Assembly: GCA_002342585.1 (NCBI GenBank)
Contig: DDQG01000018.1
Coordinates: 1 to 64,000 of the forward strand
Origin: Prevotellaceae bacterium UBA2448
Lineage (GTDB): Bacteria > Bacteroidota > Bacteroidia > Bacteroidales > Bacteroidaceae
Direction of reading: 5' to 3'
DNA: 64,000 nt
Shown: positions 1 to 7,299 of the stretch, in pieces
How the letters are laid out: each line of letters starts with the position of its first letter
How positions within the stretch are numbered: position 1 is the stretch's first letter
Translations under genes and position numbers: made by a program
Notes under the pieces: model-generated
What the model was told of the DNA's origin: nothing
What the model saw: the letters and a program-made list of their open reading frames with translations, nothing else
The model's database searches: none

Positions 1-204
1 TTTACTTTGTGTTTATGTTGATACTAATCCAGGTCAGGAGTTTCCTGCCTTTCTTCCCTACAAAGATACGAAATAAAAGCCGTTTCTGCAAATATTTTCA
101 GCAAAAAAACACGTCTTTTTCGCAAAAATTTCCTGCAAAAAACGGGGTTAAAAAAGGGATGCAGATTAAGTTAAATCTGCACCCCTATAGAACCCCAGTT
201 TTGA

Positions 205-262
205 CGAGGTTACGGCTCACCATGAGTGAGGTTACGGCTCACTGCCCACGAGGTTACGGCTC
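205..262. repeat. Three iteron-like direct repeats, 22-bp period
   Basis: The 13-mer GAGGTTACGGCTC occurs three times, at 206-218, 228-240 and 250-262, with an exact 22-bp period (about two helical turns). The intervening bases differ. Same-face spacing is the arrangement of protein-binding iterons, and the repeats lie beside a leftward primase gene. Whether they form an origin, a regulatory site or a repeat remnant cannot be decided from sequence. Confidence 0.7.
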
Positions 263-269
263 GTGAAAT

Positions 270-356
270 GAGAGGTCTAAGGTCTAAGGTCAATAACCTA
301 TAACCAATAACCCTTAACCATTAACCATGAACCATTAATCATGAACCATTAACCGA
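270..356. repeat. Short degenerate tandem repeats
   Basis: Low-complexity tract of 6-8-mers: AGGTCTA units, then variants of TAACCATTAACC. It runs into the 3' end of the primase gene, so the last codons of that frame come from the repeat. Similar tracts recur elsewhere in the window. Confidence 0.8.
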
Positions 357-1261
357 TAATAGTCGCTATAGTCTTTGCAACCGGGTGGCAGCTGGTGGTG
401 CTCAAGATTGGGCAGAAGTTGTCGGAGTTGCAGGAAGAGTCGTTCGCCAGGTTCGTCTTGGTCGGGAAACATGTGGAAAGGAGTTGAGAGTTGAGAGCTT
501 AGAGTTGAGAGCTGTTCCACATCCTTTGGTTTGAGCAGGGTTGCCGAAGGAATGGCAATTGCCTTGTGTCCGCTGGAGAGCATAGCCCAGCAGTCGGAGC
601 ATCCCTCGGTGATGTAGAGCGGTTCGCCCTTCGCGAGTCTGTTCAGCACAGGCAGGTTGTAGATGCCGCACTCGGAACCTTGGGGAAAACGGAAACGAGG
701 AGCTCGGTTTTCTTTACTCAGGTTTCTGTTCTGAATACCCACAAGTTGTCTTTCACGGTTATAGTACGGTATCTGCAACCAGGGAATACCATGTTTATCC
801 TGCCACGAAGTGAGTCGGCACCAGCGCACTACCCTTTGGTCAATCCTGCGCTCATCGGAAAGAAACTTGCGGGCTTCAGTCGAGAGCCAGGGGCGTTCAA
901 AGAAACGCTCATAGCGCGAAGCATCAAAAGATGTATGAGGTAAGATGGAAGATGTATGATGTATGAGGTCACCACCATTAACCATTAACCCTGAACCATT
1001 AACCAGCTCAGCTCCGCCGAGCCACCTGCAAGCCTCTTTGAAACCTAAGTTCAGCCGTCGCATCACAAGGTCGATGGTTCCGCCCGAAGCACCACAGGCG
1101 AAGCAGCGGAAAGTATTCCTGCGCATAGAAAACGTCAGACTTGCATGATGATCATCATGGAAAGGACACAGGCACTTATGCATCCTGACTTGGAGTCCAA
1201 GTCGCTCTGCGACCCCCTCAATGGGAAGGTCGCGGAGCTTTTGAAGTTCAAACTTATCCAT
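335..1261 (-). CDS. CHC2 zinc-finger/Toprim primase-like protein of a mobile element
   Basis: A 308-residue DnaG-type primase relative. A CHC2-type zinc finger is visible at the N-terminus, with ligands C32, H35, C53 and C56. A Toprim-like segment follows (YITEGCSD near residue 215, then FPDQDEPGE). It would make RNA primers for replication of a plasmid or integrative element. It is much shorter than chromosomal DnaG and lacks a helicase-binding domain. It sits 6 bp downstream of the DUF3987-like gene on the same strand, a pairing I know from Bacteroides and Prevotella elements. Oddity: residues about 86-110 and 249-260 are encoded by short tandem repeats, so the linker and part of the C-terminal region look like repeat insertions that kept frame. 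Function could be impaired. Confidence 0.75.
   Translation of the reverse strand: MDKFELQKLRDLPIEGVAERLGLQVRMHKCLCPFHDDHHASLTFSMRRNTFRCFACGASGGTIDLVMRRLNLGFKEACRWLGGAELVNGSGLMVNGGDLIHHTSSILPHTSFDASRYERFFERPWLSTEARKFLSDERRIDQRVVRWCRLTSWQDKHGIPWLQIPYYNRERQLVGIQNRNLSKENRAPRFRFPQGSECGIYNLPVLNRLAKGEPLYITEGCSDCWAMLSSGHKAIAIPSATLLKPKDVEQLSTLSSQLSTPFHMFPDQDEPGERLFLQLRQLLPNLEHHQLPPGCKDYSDYYRLMVHD
480..514. repeat. GAGTTGAGA-type tandem repeat inside primase gene
   Basis: About 35 bp of GAGTTGAGAG-like units lie within the primase frame and encode a QLSTLSSQLST-like stretch on the minus strand. The tract is in frame and does not interrupt the gene. Confidence 0.75.
931..1004. repeat. GATGTATGA and AACCATTAACC tandem repeats inside primase gene
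   Basis: Two repeat families abut: GATGTATGAGG-like units (931-968) and ACCATTAACC-like units (973-1004). On the minus strand they encode the low-complexity linker LVNGSGLMVNGG followed by HHTSSILPHTS. These are the same families found between genes at 270-356, 12.75 kb and 63.5 kb. Confidence 0.75.
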
Positions 1262-1267
1262 CTTTAA

Positions 1268-2569
1268 CTATCTTTTCAGATAAGTATCTGTCTTGGTGTA
1301 GAGTCCTGTTTGGTTCGAATATGTGATGAACTTGCGGAACACCCACTTCGCCAACTGTCCCTTTGCCCCCTCTTTGCTCTTGCCGAGTTCTAAGCGGAGT
1401 GCTTCCAGCTGAGCTTCGTTAAAGGTGTCGGGCAGACTCTCCAGCATGTTCTTAGGGCCACTTTTCTGTGCCTCGCCAATCACATCGACACCATTCTTCA
1501 ACATGTCTGCAAAGAGTTGCATTTTGCTCCAAAGGTCGTGATATACAAGCCATTCTACCAGTTCGCCCATCGACTTCGTCCATGTCTGATTATTGAGAAG
1601 CCATAGGATGCATCCAGCCTTCCAACTCGAAACGAGTGAACGGTGTGATATTTCGAACAGCAGGTCGTCATCTACCAAGTCAGCCAACGTTGCCATATCT
1701 TGAGCCAAGCGGTCAATCAGCTTATTCAGAGGCTTTATGATGTAGCGCCCTTTGCTTTGGTCGAGACGTGCCAAGAACTCATCCAACTTCTCGAAGAACT
1801 CATCGGCATACTTACCCTGTCTTGGAATGCGTCCACTACGACTGCCACGCGGTTTATAACTGAACACCATACGTCCGAAGGTTCCGTTAGTCAACTCATA
1901 TTTATAGAACTGACGTGTGGAAGCTGGGTTAGAAGAGATAGTAAAGCAGGCACGGATAATCGGATTACCAGTCACTCCGTCTGCCGTAGCACGCAAGGCA
2001 CCAGCCCTATCGCGGTCGTACACATTACGGAGCAACACCGACACCTGCTTATGTCCGCCACAAAGGCGGTCAGCCATTTCCACCTCAGGCAGGTTGAAGT
2101 ACTGCGTGAGATTACCCTGCGCTTCGAGAGCCATCGCATTTTGGATAAATGCTGCGTTAGTAGTATTCGATGGTGGAAACCTAAAAGCCACCTCAGGGCG
2201 TTCTGGTTTTGTAGCATTAGCCCCCTTGATGCTTTTCAGTCTCTGCCATTCCAGAAGTTTCTTTTCTTCAGCTTCGTCGTGCTGGCGAAAATTGCGGCAA
2301 ATAGCTTTCGCAAGTGTCGTCAGTTGACCTTTGTTGTCACCACTATGAGCCACAAGGTTAGCCATCATGCCCGTCGGTTCCTTCCAACTGAGGTCAGGAT
2401 ACTGAAATTCCGTACCGCTGATGTGTGCGCCAATGATAGGAAAAAACGCCGGAACGAGAGCTTCGTGCATGTCTTTTGATGCCTGTGAAAGGAGTAATTT
2501 TATGAATTCTGTGCCTTTGCCAAGGTTTGGCATAGCGGGCGCAGTCGCCTTACTAATGTCGTATTTCAT
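1268..2569 (-). CDS. DUF3987-like protein of a mobile element
   Basis: A 433-residue protein that I assign to the DUF3987 family from overall character: an early KGQLTTLAKAICRNFR segment, a central SVLLRNVYDRDRAGALRA region and an ISSNPAS motif. In Bacteroidetes such proteins are encoded next to CHC2 primases, sometimes fused to a VirE-N domain, which is absent here. A helicase or ATPase-like replication role is often assumed for the family but is not demonstrated. It is the upstream partner of the primase (6-bp gap), so the two are probably co-transcribed leftward. The start ATG at 2569 follows an AT-rich leader. Confidence 0.6.
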   Translation of the reverse strand: MKYDISKATAPAMPNLGKGTEFIKLLLSQASKDMHEALVPAFFPIIGAHISGTEFQYPDLSWKEPTGMMANLVAHSGDNKGQLTTLAKAICRNFRQHDEAEEKKLLEWQRLKSIKGANATKPERPEVAFRFPPSNTTNAAFIQNAMALEAQGNLTQYFNLPEVEMADRLCGGHKQVSVLLRNVYDRDRAGALRATADGVTGNPIIRACFTISSNPASTRQFYKYELTNGTFGRMVFSYKPRGSRSGRIPRQGKYADEFFEKLDEFLARLDQSKGRYIIKPLNKLIDRLAQDMATLADLVDDDLLFEISHRSLVSSWKAGCILWLLNNQTWTKSMGELVEWLVYHDLWSKMQLFADMLKNGVDVIGEAQKSGPKNMLESLPDTFNEAQLEALRLELGKSKEGAKGQLAKWVFRKFITYSNQTGLYTKTDTYLKR

Positions 2570-2609
2570 TGTAATTTAATTTTTTAAATAATGAATAGAT
2601 GACCGAGAA

Positions 2610-2754
2610 TTCCAGTTATTCCAATTCCAGTTCGTTATTTTGGAATATTCCTTTTGTCTATTATATATATAACTTATTAATATATATATAGTTATATAGT
2701 ATATAGAGAGGGTTTGCACTCTCATTTTCCTAATTGGAATTGGAATAGCTGGAA
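2610..2754. repeat. Long-spaced inverted repeat around an AT-rich core
   Basis: The arms 2610-2628 and 2736-2754 are inverted copies matching at 18 of 19 positions (TTCCAGYTATTCCAATTCC). They enclose about 107 bp whose core (about 2655-2705) is nearly pure A/T. The element lies just upstream of the DUF3987-like gene. It could be a leader RNA structure, a protein-binding site or an unwinding region. A 63-codon frame across it is judged not to be a gene. Confidence 0.75.
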
Positions 2755-2770
2755 CCACTCTGGCCAATGA

Positions 2771-3247
2771 TTACTTATTCTCTCCAAGGCTTGATACTTC
2801 AATCAATTCCTTAGCTACCGCGATACAATAGTCCTGAAAACCAAAATCTTCCGTGTATTTAGGATATTTCAAGGTCGGGCGCATTGTGCCATCTTCTTTT
2901 CTAACAACGTTGATGAACTCGCCTTTATACACGCGTGGATTTCGCTGAACGTTTACTGGCTTCTTGTCTTGGACACCTTCTAAGAAGGTGAAGTGTCTTT
3001 CATCATCATGAATGATGGAGCCAGGCAAACTATCTCCGATGTTCAATGAGCCGGGCTTGCGCGTAAGCAACTTCAAATCAATACACAATTCTGTGTTTGG
3101 GAAAAGATGCTTCAACAACCTTTCACGGTATGCGACAGCAAAGGGTTCATTACTGTGAAGCATATCAGCTAAGATGCTTCCTATAAGGCGAGGTTCATTT
3201 GATTTTTTCGAACCTGCCTCGATGTACGGGTTTAATACCTTTTTCAT
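2771..3247 (-). CDS. Hypothetical protein of the primase module
   Basis: A 158-residue soluble protein that I do not recognise. It has no signal peptide or membrane segment. The N-terminal half is mixed (PRLIGSILADMLHSNEPFAVAYRERLLKHL, where the LADML...ERLLKHLFP part looks helical). The C-terminal half carries RNPRVYKGEFINVVRKEDG and a lysine/proline patch. It lies upstream of the DUF3987-like and primase genes on the same strand, separated by the inverted-repeat region, so it probably belongs to the same element. A regulatory or DNA-binding role is possible but unsupported. Confidence 0.6.
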   Translation of the reverse strand: MKKVLNPYIEAGSKKSNEPRLIGSILADMLHSNEPFAVAYRERLLKHLFPNTELCIDLKLLTRKPGSLNIGDSLPGSIIHDDERHFTFLEGVQDKKPVNVQRNPRVYKGEFINVVRKEDGTMRPTLKYPKYTEDFGFQDYCIAVAKELIEVSSLGENK

Positions 3248-3401
3248 GATTTTTAATTGGTATTAAATTGCCCTCTTGCACATGCACGACGATATAGAAG
3301 GGCGTTCTTCATCTCGTGCTCCGGAGCCGTGCTCAGTTTTTGACTGCTACTTCCGCAAGAAAAGAAAGCGGCAGAAACTCCGGTATTCGAAATTTCTGTC
3401 G

Positions 3402-3409
3402 CAAAGGTA
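3402..3409 (-). promoter_or_regulatory. Possible -7 promoter element for the 3247 gene
   Basis: The minus strand reads TACCTTTG here, matching the Bacteroidetes -7 consensus TAnnTTTG. No convincing TTTG -33 element lies 17-21 nt upstream. The implied leader of about 150 nt contains GC-rich palindromes such as GCTCCGGAGC. Confidence 0.35.
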
Positions 3410-3455
3410 AGTACAAAATCAAGGTGGGTAAAAATGATTTTATTTTACCCAAAAG

Positions 3456-3929
3456 TTAAAGTTTCGCATCATCGATTATTTTCTTCAATTTTATAAGTAA
3501 AGAATGATCTTCAAATCCCATTCCTAGATACCTTCTATATGGGCTGTCCTGAGTAGTCTGTTCTAATAACGAGTTATACTTTCGTTGGCTATAACTCTGA
3601 TATACATCATTATCGCGCAAGATTCCAATGATGCGCATAAGATTATATGTATTAAATTTACGATCATCCCTTGAAGAAGAACTAGGTCTCAATAGTTCAA
3701 GAAATTCATCGGTACATAATATTTTTTCCCAGATAGAATTAATCATTCCCTGGTACTTTGTTGTTACGCATCCCTTTATACGATTAACATACGTACGGAC
3801 ACTTTTCTTTACTGTTTCATTGCTTACATTTTTTTTACTTTCGTCAATATACAATCTCCCCTCTCGTGCAGCCATCATCAATGCCTCCACGTCAAAGTTC
3901 TCGGGGCAAACTTTTTTAAGTTTTGCCAT
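3456..3929 (-). CDS. Hypothetical protein
   Basis: A 157-residue, lysine-rich, probably all-helical soluble protein with no family that I recognise. Visible pieces are an N-terminal KLKKVCPENFDVEALMMAA segment, a KSVRTYVNRIKGCVTTKY basic stretch and RRYLGMGFEDHSLLIKLKK near the C-terminus. It has no signal peptide and no catalytic signature. It is separated from the next leftward gene by about 200 bp, so it may have its own promoter. Its place between a primase module and a defence-like cluster suggests accessory status. Confidence 0.55.
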   Translation of the reverse strand: MAKLKKVCPENFDVEALMMAAREGRLYIDESKKNVSNETVKKSVRTYVNRIKGCVTTKYQGMINSIWEKILCTDEFLELLRPSSSSRDDRKFNTYNLMRIIGILRDNDVYQSYSQRKYNSLLEQTTQDSPYRRYLGMGFEDHSLLIKLKKIIDDAKL

Positions 3930-4727
3930 ATCAGCTTTGTTTTATGAGTGGAAAAGCATTGAAAACGGCGCGCCCGTTTAACTCATGAGACTTCTCTGCT
4001 CATATCACTCGGTTGATATTATATCTGAGGTTTACTCAGGTTTTTTTGCAAAAATCGGTAGTACTCAAACTACATTTTGCGATTTTGCGTAATTTGTTAT
4101 ATTTTCTAACATTTTATTTTAGAAAAAACAAAGAACGCATACAGTTAACTGCTACAAAGATAAAAAAAAGTGCCAGATAATAAATGGGACAACGTTTTAG
4201 CCCTTTAGGGCTAAGTTTTGCAAGTTTTGTACACAAATTCTATTATGTAACAATTTGTACCTGTTTAAAATCTTGACAAAATTTGATTTCCTTGTACAAT
4301 ACTTGCAAAAAATGTCTGGGGTTTACTATTCAAAAAAAGAGATAACTGGGGTACAGTCATCTCGCAAATAATATATAATAGTCAGGTATGGCTATCTAAT
4401 ATTATACAAATTAAAAAAAGTGTCATTTGTCGGAAAACAGACAAAATGTCCAGAAAAAAGAAAGGGGCAAAAGAAAAAAGGCCCCTTGGATGTCCGCGGA
4501 ACGGAGATTTTTAAGCATCACCCCCTTTCCCCCGCAAAGGTAAGAGATTTCATTGACGTACTCTGATTTGAGTCAGGTATTTAACATTGATTAACGTTGG
4601 GTTTATACTCCATTGGATATGTTAAATTACATATACGCTATTGATTATTAAATATTTATCTACAAAATAATACTCTAGTTAATATTAAGAAAAAATCATT
4701 GATTGGCAAAAACAGACATTCTCTTTC
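3930..4727. other. 800-bp AT-rich region without a protein gene
   Basis: No credible coding frame on either strand. It contains a small palindrome with an 8-bp GC core (3966-3974), a weak CTGAG/CTCAG hairpin followed by seven T (4025-4046), a perfect hairpin with arms 4197-4203 and 4208-4214 (TTAGCCC/GGGCTAA), and a purine-rich hairpin at 4462-4487. The remainder appears as unstructured A/T-rich sequence. Confidence 0.6.
4452..4530 (-). ncRNA. Possible small RNA with terminator
   Basis: On the minus strand a TACCTTTG -7 element (4535-4542) is followed by a G-rich start, a short CCGCGGA palindrome and a terminator-like hairpin with arms AAGGGGC/GCCCCTT (4481-4487 and 4462-4468), then a T-rich run. 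This would make an RNA of roughly 75 nt. No clear -33 element is visible, so this is speculative. Confidence 0.25.
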
Positions 4728-4756
4728 TTGTAATAATAAAATAATCTGTATCTTTG
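4728..4756 (+). promoter_or_regulatory. Bacteroidetes-type promoter of the structured RNA/methylase cluster
   Basis: TTG at 4728-4730 (-33), an 18-nt spacer, then TATCTTTG at 4749-4756, an exact match to TAnnTTTG. The expected transcript start, about five bases downstream near 4761, coincides with the first base of a 9-bp hairpin. Confidence 0.7.
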
Positions 4757-4760
4757 CGAC

Positions 4761-5030
4761 TGACTTTGGGGAGAAATCCAGAGTCAATATAAAGCATTCG
4801 CTATTATTTCGCGTTAAGCCAAGAGCGTCGGAAACTCATTTGGAATAACAAGCACGGAAATAATATGTGATAGTGGTGTTCTCGCATGGGAACGCCCTAA
4901 GTCTGTTAAAGTAGCAATGCTCACGCAATAAGCGTGATGCATTCTTATAACAGACCCGGGGCTCCATCCGACGCCGCCTCGTGCTTAACGCAATAAGAAT
5001 TGTGTCACGCTCTTTTTATTTGCGTAAGCG
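4761..5030 (+). ncRNA. Structured leader RNA or RNA gene upstream of the methylase
   Basis: About 270 nt with nested helices that I can pair base by base. There is a 5' hairpin 4761-4769/4778-4786. P1 is 4811-4819/4983-4991 (9 bp, perfect) and P2 is 4825-4831/4968-4974 (7 bp, perfect). Inside P2 lie hairpin P3 4875-4882/4889-4896, P4 4901-4908/4948-4955 and apical P4b 4917-4926/4932-4942. Two competing pairings exist. The 3' strand of P1 can instead pair with 5021-5029, and 4821-4828 with 5007-5014. This suggests either a two-state leader that controls the downstream methylase or a stable RNA that works with the cluster. It does not fit tmRNA, 6S, SRP, a hammerhead or any riboswitch class that I can recognise. 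Confidence 0.65.
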
Positions 5031-5033
5031 ATT

Positions 5034-5063
5034 GATAGTTGGGTGCATCTAATTCTAACTATC
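5034..5063 (+). promoter_or_regulatory. Hairpin abutting the methylase start codon
   Basis: The arms GATAGTT (5034-5040) and AACTATC (5057-5063) pair perfectly, and the ATG follows immediately at 5064. The helix would occupy the ribosome landing region, so translation control is plausible. An in-frame GTG at 5043 lies in the loop and is not preferred as the start. Confidence 0.55.
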
Positions 5064-6170
5064 ATGGCAAACAAGAATCTTAACGCAGCGAAGACAGCAA
5101 AGAAGGATGAGTTCTACACACAACTGACAGATATAGAACGAGAACTTCAGCACTACTGGCAACACTTTAGGGACAAGGTTGTACTGTGCAATTGTGATGA
5201 CCCCTATGAAAGCAATTTCTTTAAATACTTTGCTCTACGCTTCAATCAACTTGGACTGAAGAAACTTATTTGCACTTGTTATAATGGTTCGCCTGTTCAG
5301 GGTAATGAACTCGTATTTCGTTTTGAGCCTTGGCATGATGAAATAAAAAAGCAAGCATATAAAGTAGAAATAACTGAAGTGAAAGATATGAATGGCGATG
5401 GAGCAGTTGATCTCAGCGATGTTCGCTATCTTTTGCAAAACGACAAGAATGTACTTTCAACTTTGCAGACAGGAGACTTCCGCGATCCTGAATGTATAGA
5501 ACTACTGAAGCAGGCTGACATAGTTGTTACCAATCCCCCATTCTCGCTGTTCCGTGAGTATATAGGACAGCTCATGAAGTATGAAAAAAAGTTCTTGATA
5601 ATAGGAAATCAGAATGGAACATCCTACAAAGAAATATTCCCTTTATTAATGAATAATGAAATATGGCTCGGATATAATTCTGGACACACATGGTTTGCTG
5701 TACCAGAGCATTATACAATTCCTGACTTCTATGATTTAAATGATGTTCAAAGGCTTCGTTCTAATGGTTATGCATATAAAGATGGAAAATTATGGAGAAA
5801 CCTTGGTAATATCTGCTGGTTTACTAACCTTGACCATAAAAAACGACACGAAGAAATTGATTTAATTAATCACTATTCTCCAGAAGAATATCCTACGTAT
5901 GTAAATTTTGATGCAATAGAAGTGAGCAAATATACTGATATTCCTTGTGATTATGATGGCTATATGGGAGTTCCTATTACTTTTTTAGATAAGTATAACC
6001 CTAATCAGTTTGAAATATTGGGAATAAGTACAGTTATTGGAACAAACAAACCTAAAGATTTACCTAAATCAAAACAAGGAGGTCCTGCATTCTATATAAA
6101 ACAGAATGGTGAATACAAACGAATGTACACGAGAATCCTCATCCGAAACAAACATCCTCAAAAGATATGA
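5064..6170 (+). CDS. EcoRI-family adenine-specific DNA methyltransferase
   Basis: A 368-residue N6-adenine methyltransferase that transfers methyl from S-adenosylmethionine to DNA. Its catalytic NPPF motif is at residues 157-160. The N-terminus (KNLNAAKTAKKDEFYTQL, then CNCDDP) is characteristic of the EcoRI methylase family in Bacteroidetes. The start at 5064 is chosen over the GTG at 5043 because family members begin MANKNLN. Residues 108-119 (DMNGDGAVDLSD) resemble an EF-hand or dockerin calcium loop, unusual for a cytosolic enzyme. The stop codon overlaps the next gene's start by four bases (ATGA), so it is probably translated together with the DUF262-HNH protein. It probably protects host DNA from the cluster's nucleases. 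Confidence 0.85.
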   Translation: MANKNLNAAKTAKKDEFYTQLTDIERELQHYWQHFRDKVVLCNCDDPYESNFFKYFALRFNQLGLKKLICTCYNGSPVQGNELVFRFEPWHDEIKKQAYKVEITEVKDMNGDGAVDLSDVRYLLQNDKNVLSTLQTGDFRDPECIELLKQADIVVTNPPFSLFREYIGQLMKYEKKFLIIGNQNGTSYKEIFPLLMNNEIWLGYNSGHTWFAVPEHYTIPDFYDLNDVQRLRSNGYAYKDGKLWRNLGNICWFTNLDHKKRHEEIDLINHYSPEEYPTYVNFDAIEVSKYTDIPCDYDGYMGVPITFLDKYNPNQFEILGISTVIGTNKPKDLPKSKQGGPAFYIKQNGEYKRMYTRILIRNKHPQKI

Positions 6171-7291
6171 TGACAATAAAGCAGATAGAAGTAACCGTTG
6201 GTGAAATCACAAAAGGTTATGTAAACAACGACGAACAAGGCGTTCGTGGATATGATGGCAAGTTGGATATACGTCCACCATATCAGCGTGAATTTATATA
6301 TAATGAGAAAGAGCAGCAAGCAGTCATAACAACAGTGCTTAATGGCTACCCTCTGAATGTGATGTATTGGGTAAAGCGTAGCGATGATGCAGAGTGTCCA
6401 TACGAGGTGATGGACGGACAGCAGCGTACGCTTTCTCTATGCGAATACGTGGACGGCAAGTTTGCATACGACTTTAAGAACTTCTTCAATCAGCCAAAAG
6501 ATATTCAGGAGAAGATACTGAACTATCCCCTGACAATATATCTCTGCGAAGGTGAGCCAAGCGAGAAACTGGAGTGGTTTAAGACCATCAACATCGCTGG
6601 CAAACCACTTAATGAGCAGGAGATAAACAATGCCATCTTTGCAGGGCCTTTCGTGAGCGATGCAAAGCGACATTTCTCAAAGTCTAATTGTGGTGCATAT
6701 CGTTTGGGAAAAGACCTCGTAAACGGAACTCCTATACGTCAGGACTTTTTGAAGAAAGCCCTTGAATGGATGGCTGACCACGAGACACGCGAGGGCCACA
6801 GAACGAATGCCGTACAATATATGGCAGACCATCAGCATGACCCTAATGCAAATAATCTTTGGACATACTTTCAGACAGTATTGAATTGGGCTATCACGAA
6901 CTTCGACATGAAGAAGTTTAAGAAGATAATGAAAGGACTTGACTGGGCTTTCTTATATGACAAATATGGTTCTGAAACTCTCGATACAGCAGAGTTGGGA
7001 AAGCGCATATCACAACTGATGCGTGACAGCGAAATACAGAAGCTGTTGGGCATCATACCATATGTGCTGACGGGTGATGAGCATTATCTCGACCTGCGCA
7101 GTTTCCCTGATGACATAAAACTGGCTGCATGGGAAAAGCAGAATCATATCTGCCCATTATGCGGTAAGGAATTTGACTTTGAATTCATGGAGGGAGACCA
7201 CATCACTCCGTGGCGTGACGGAGGACGCACGGTTATCGAAAATTGCCAGATGCTCTGCCGAGAATGTAACCGAAGAAAAGGAAGTAAATAA
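6167..7291 (+). CDS. DUF262-HNH endonuclease (GmrSD-like)
   Basis: A 374-residue fusion. The N-terminal DUF262 (ParB/sulfiredoxin-like fold, as in GmrS) shows the DGQQR motif at 83-87. The C-terminus is an HNH nuclease (about 328-374) with zinc-type CPLC and CREC pairs, an H345-centred GDHITPW and ENC...N residues. The DUF262 domain typically couples NTP hydrolysis to DNA cleavage in type IV restriction systems. Here the gene overlaps an adenine methylase by four bases, which suggests that cleavage is matched to methylation state. No transmembrane segments. The ATG at 6170 is an alternative start. Confidence 0.85.
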   Translation: MMTIKQIEVTVGEITKGYVNNDEQGVRGYDGKLDIRPPYQREFIYNEKEQQAVITTVLNGYPLNVMYWVKRSDDAECPYEVMDGQQRTLSLCEYVDGKFAYDFKNFFNQPKDIQEKILNYPLTIYLCEGEPSEKLEWFKTINIAGKPLNEQEINNAIFAGPFVSDAKRHFSKSNCGAYRLGKDLVNGTPIRQDFLKKALEWMADHETREGHRTNAVQYMADHQHDPNANNLWTYFQTVLNWAITNFDMKKFKKIMKGLDWAFLYDKYGSETLDTAELGKRISQLMRDSEIQKLLGIIPYVLTGDEHYLDLRSFPDDIKLAAWEKQNHICPLCGKEFDFEFMEGDHITPWRDGGRTVIENCQMLCRECNRRKGSK

Positions 7292-7299
7292 GATTATAT

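Noticed and set aside
205..262. CRISPR array
   Set aside because: Repeat of 13 bp with 9-bp spacers and only three copies; no cas genes in the window.
9..266. Reading frame of 85 codons at the left end
   Set aside because: Runs through A/T-rich sequence and the direct repeats; no family features and no promoter.
2576..2767. Possible 63-residue gene upstream of the DUF3987-like protein
   Set aside because: The frame covers the inverted repeat and AT core; the Ile/Tyr-rich translation is what A/T-rich DNA gives by chance.
4761..5030. tmRNA, 6S RNA, hammerhead or HDV-like ribozyme
   Set aside because: The catalytic or tRNA-like consensus segments are missing and the helix order does not fit.
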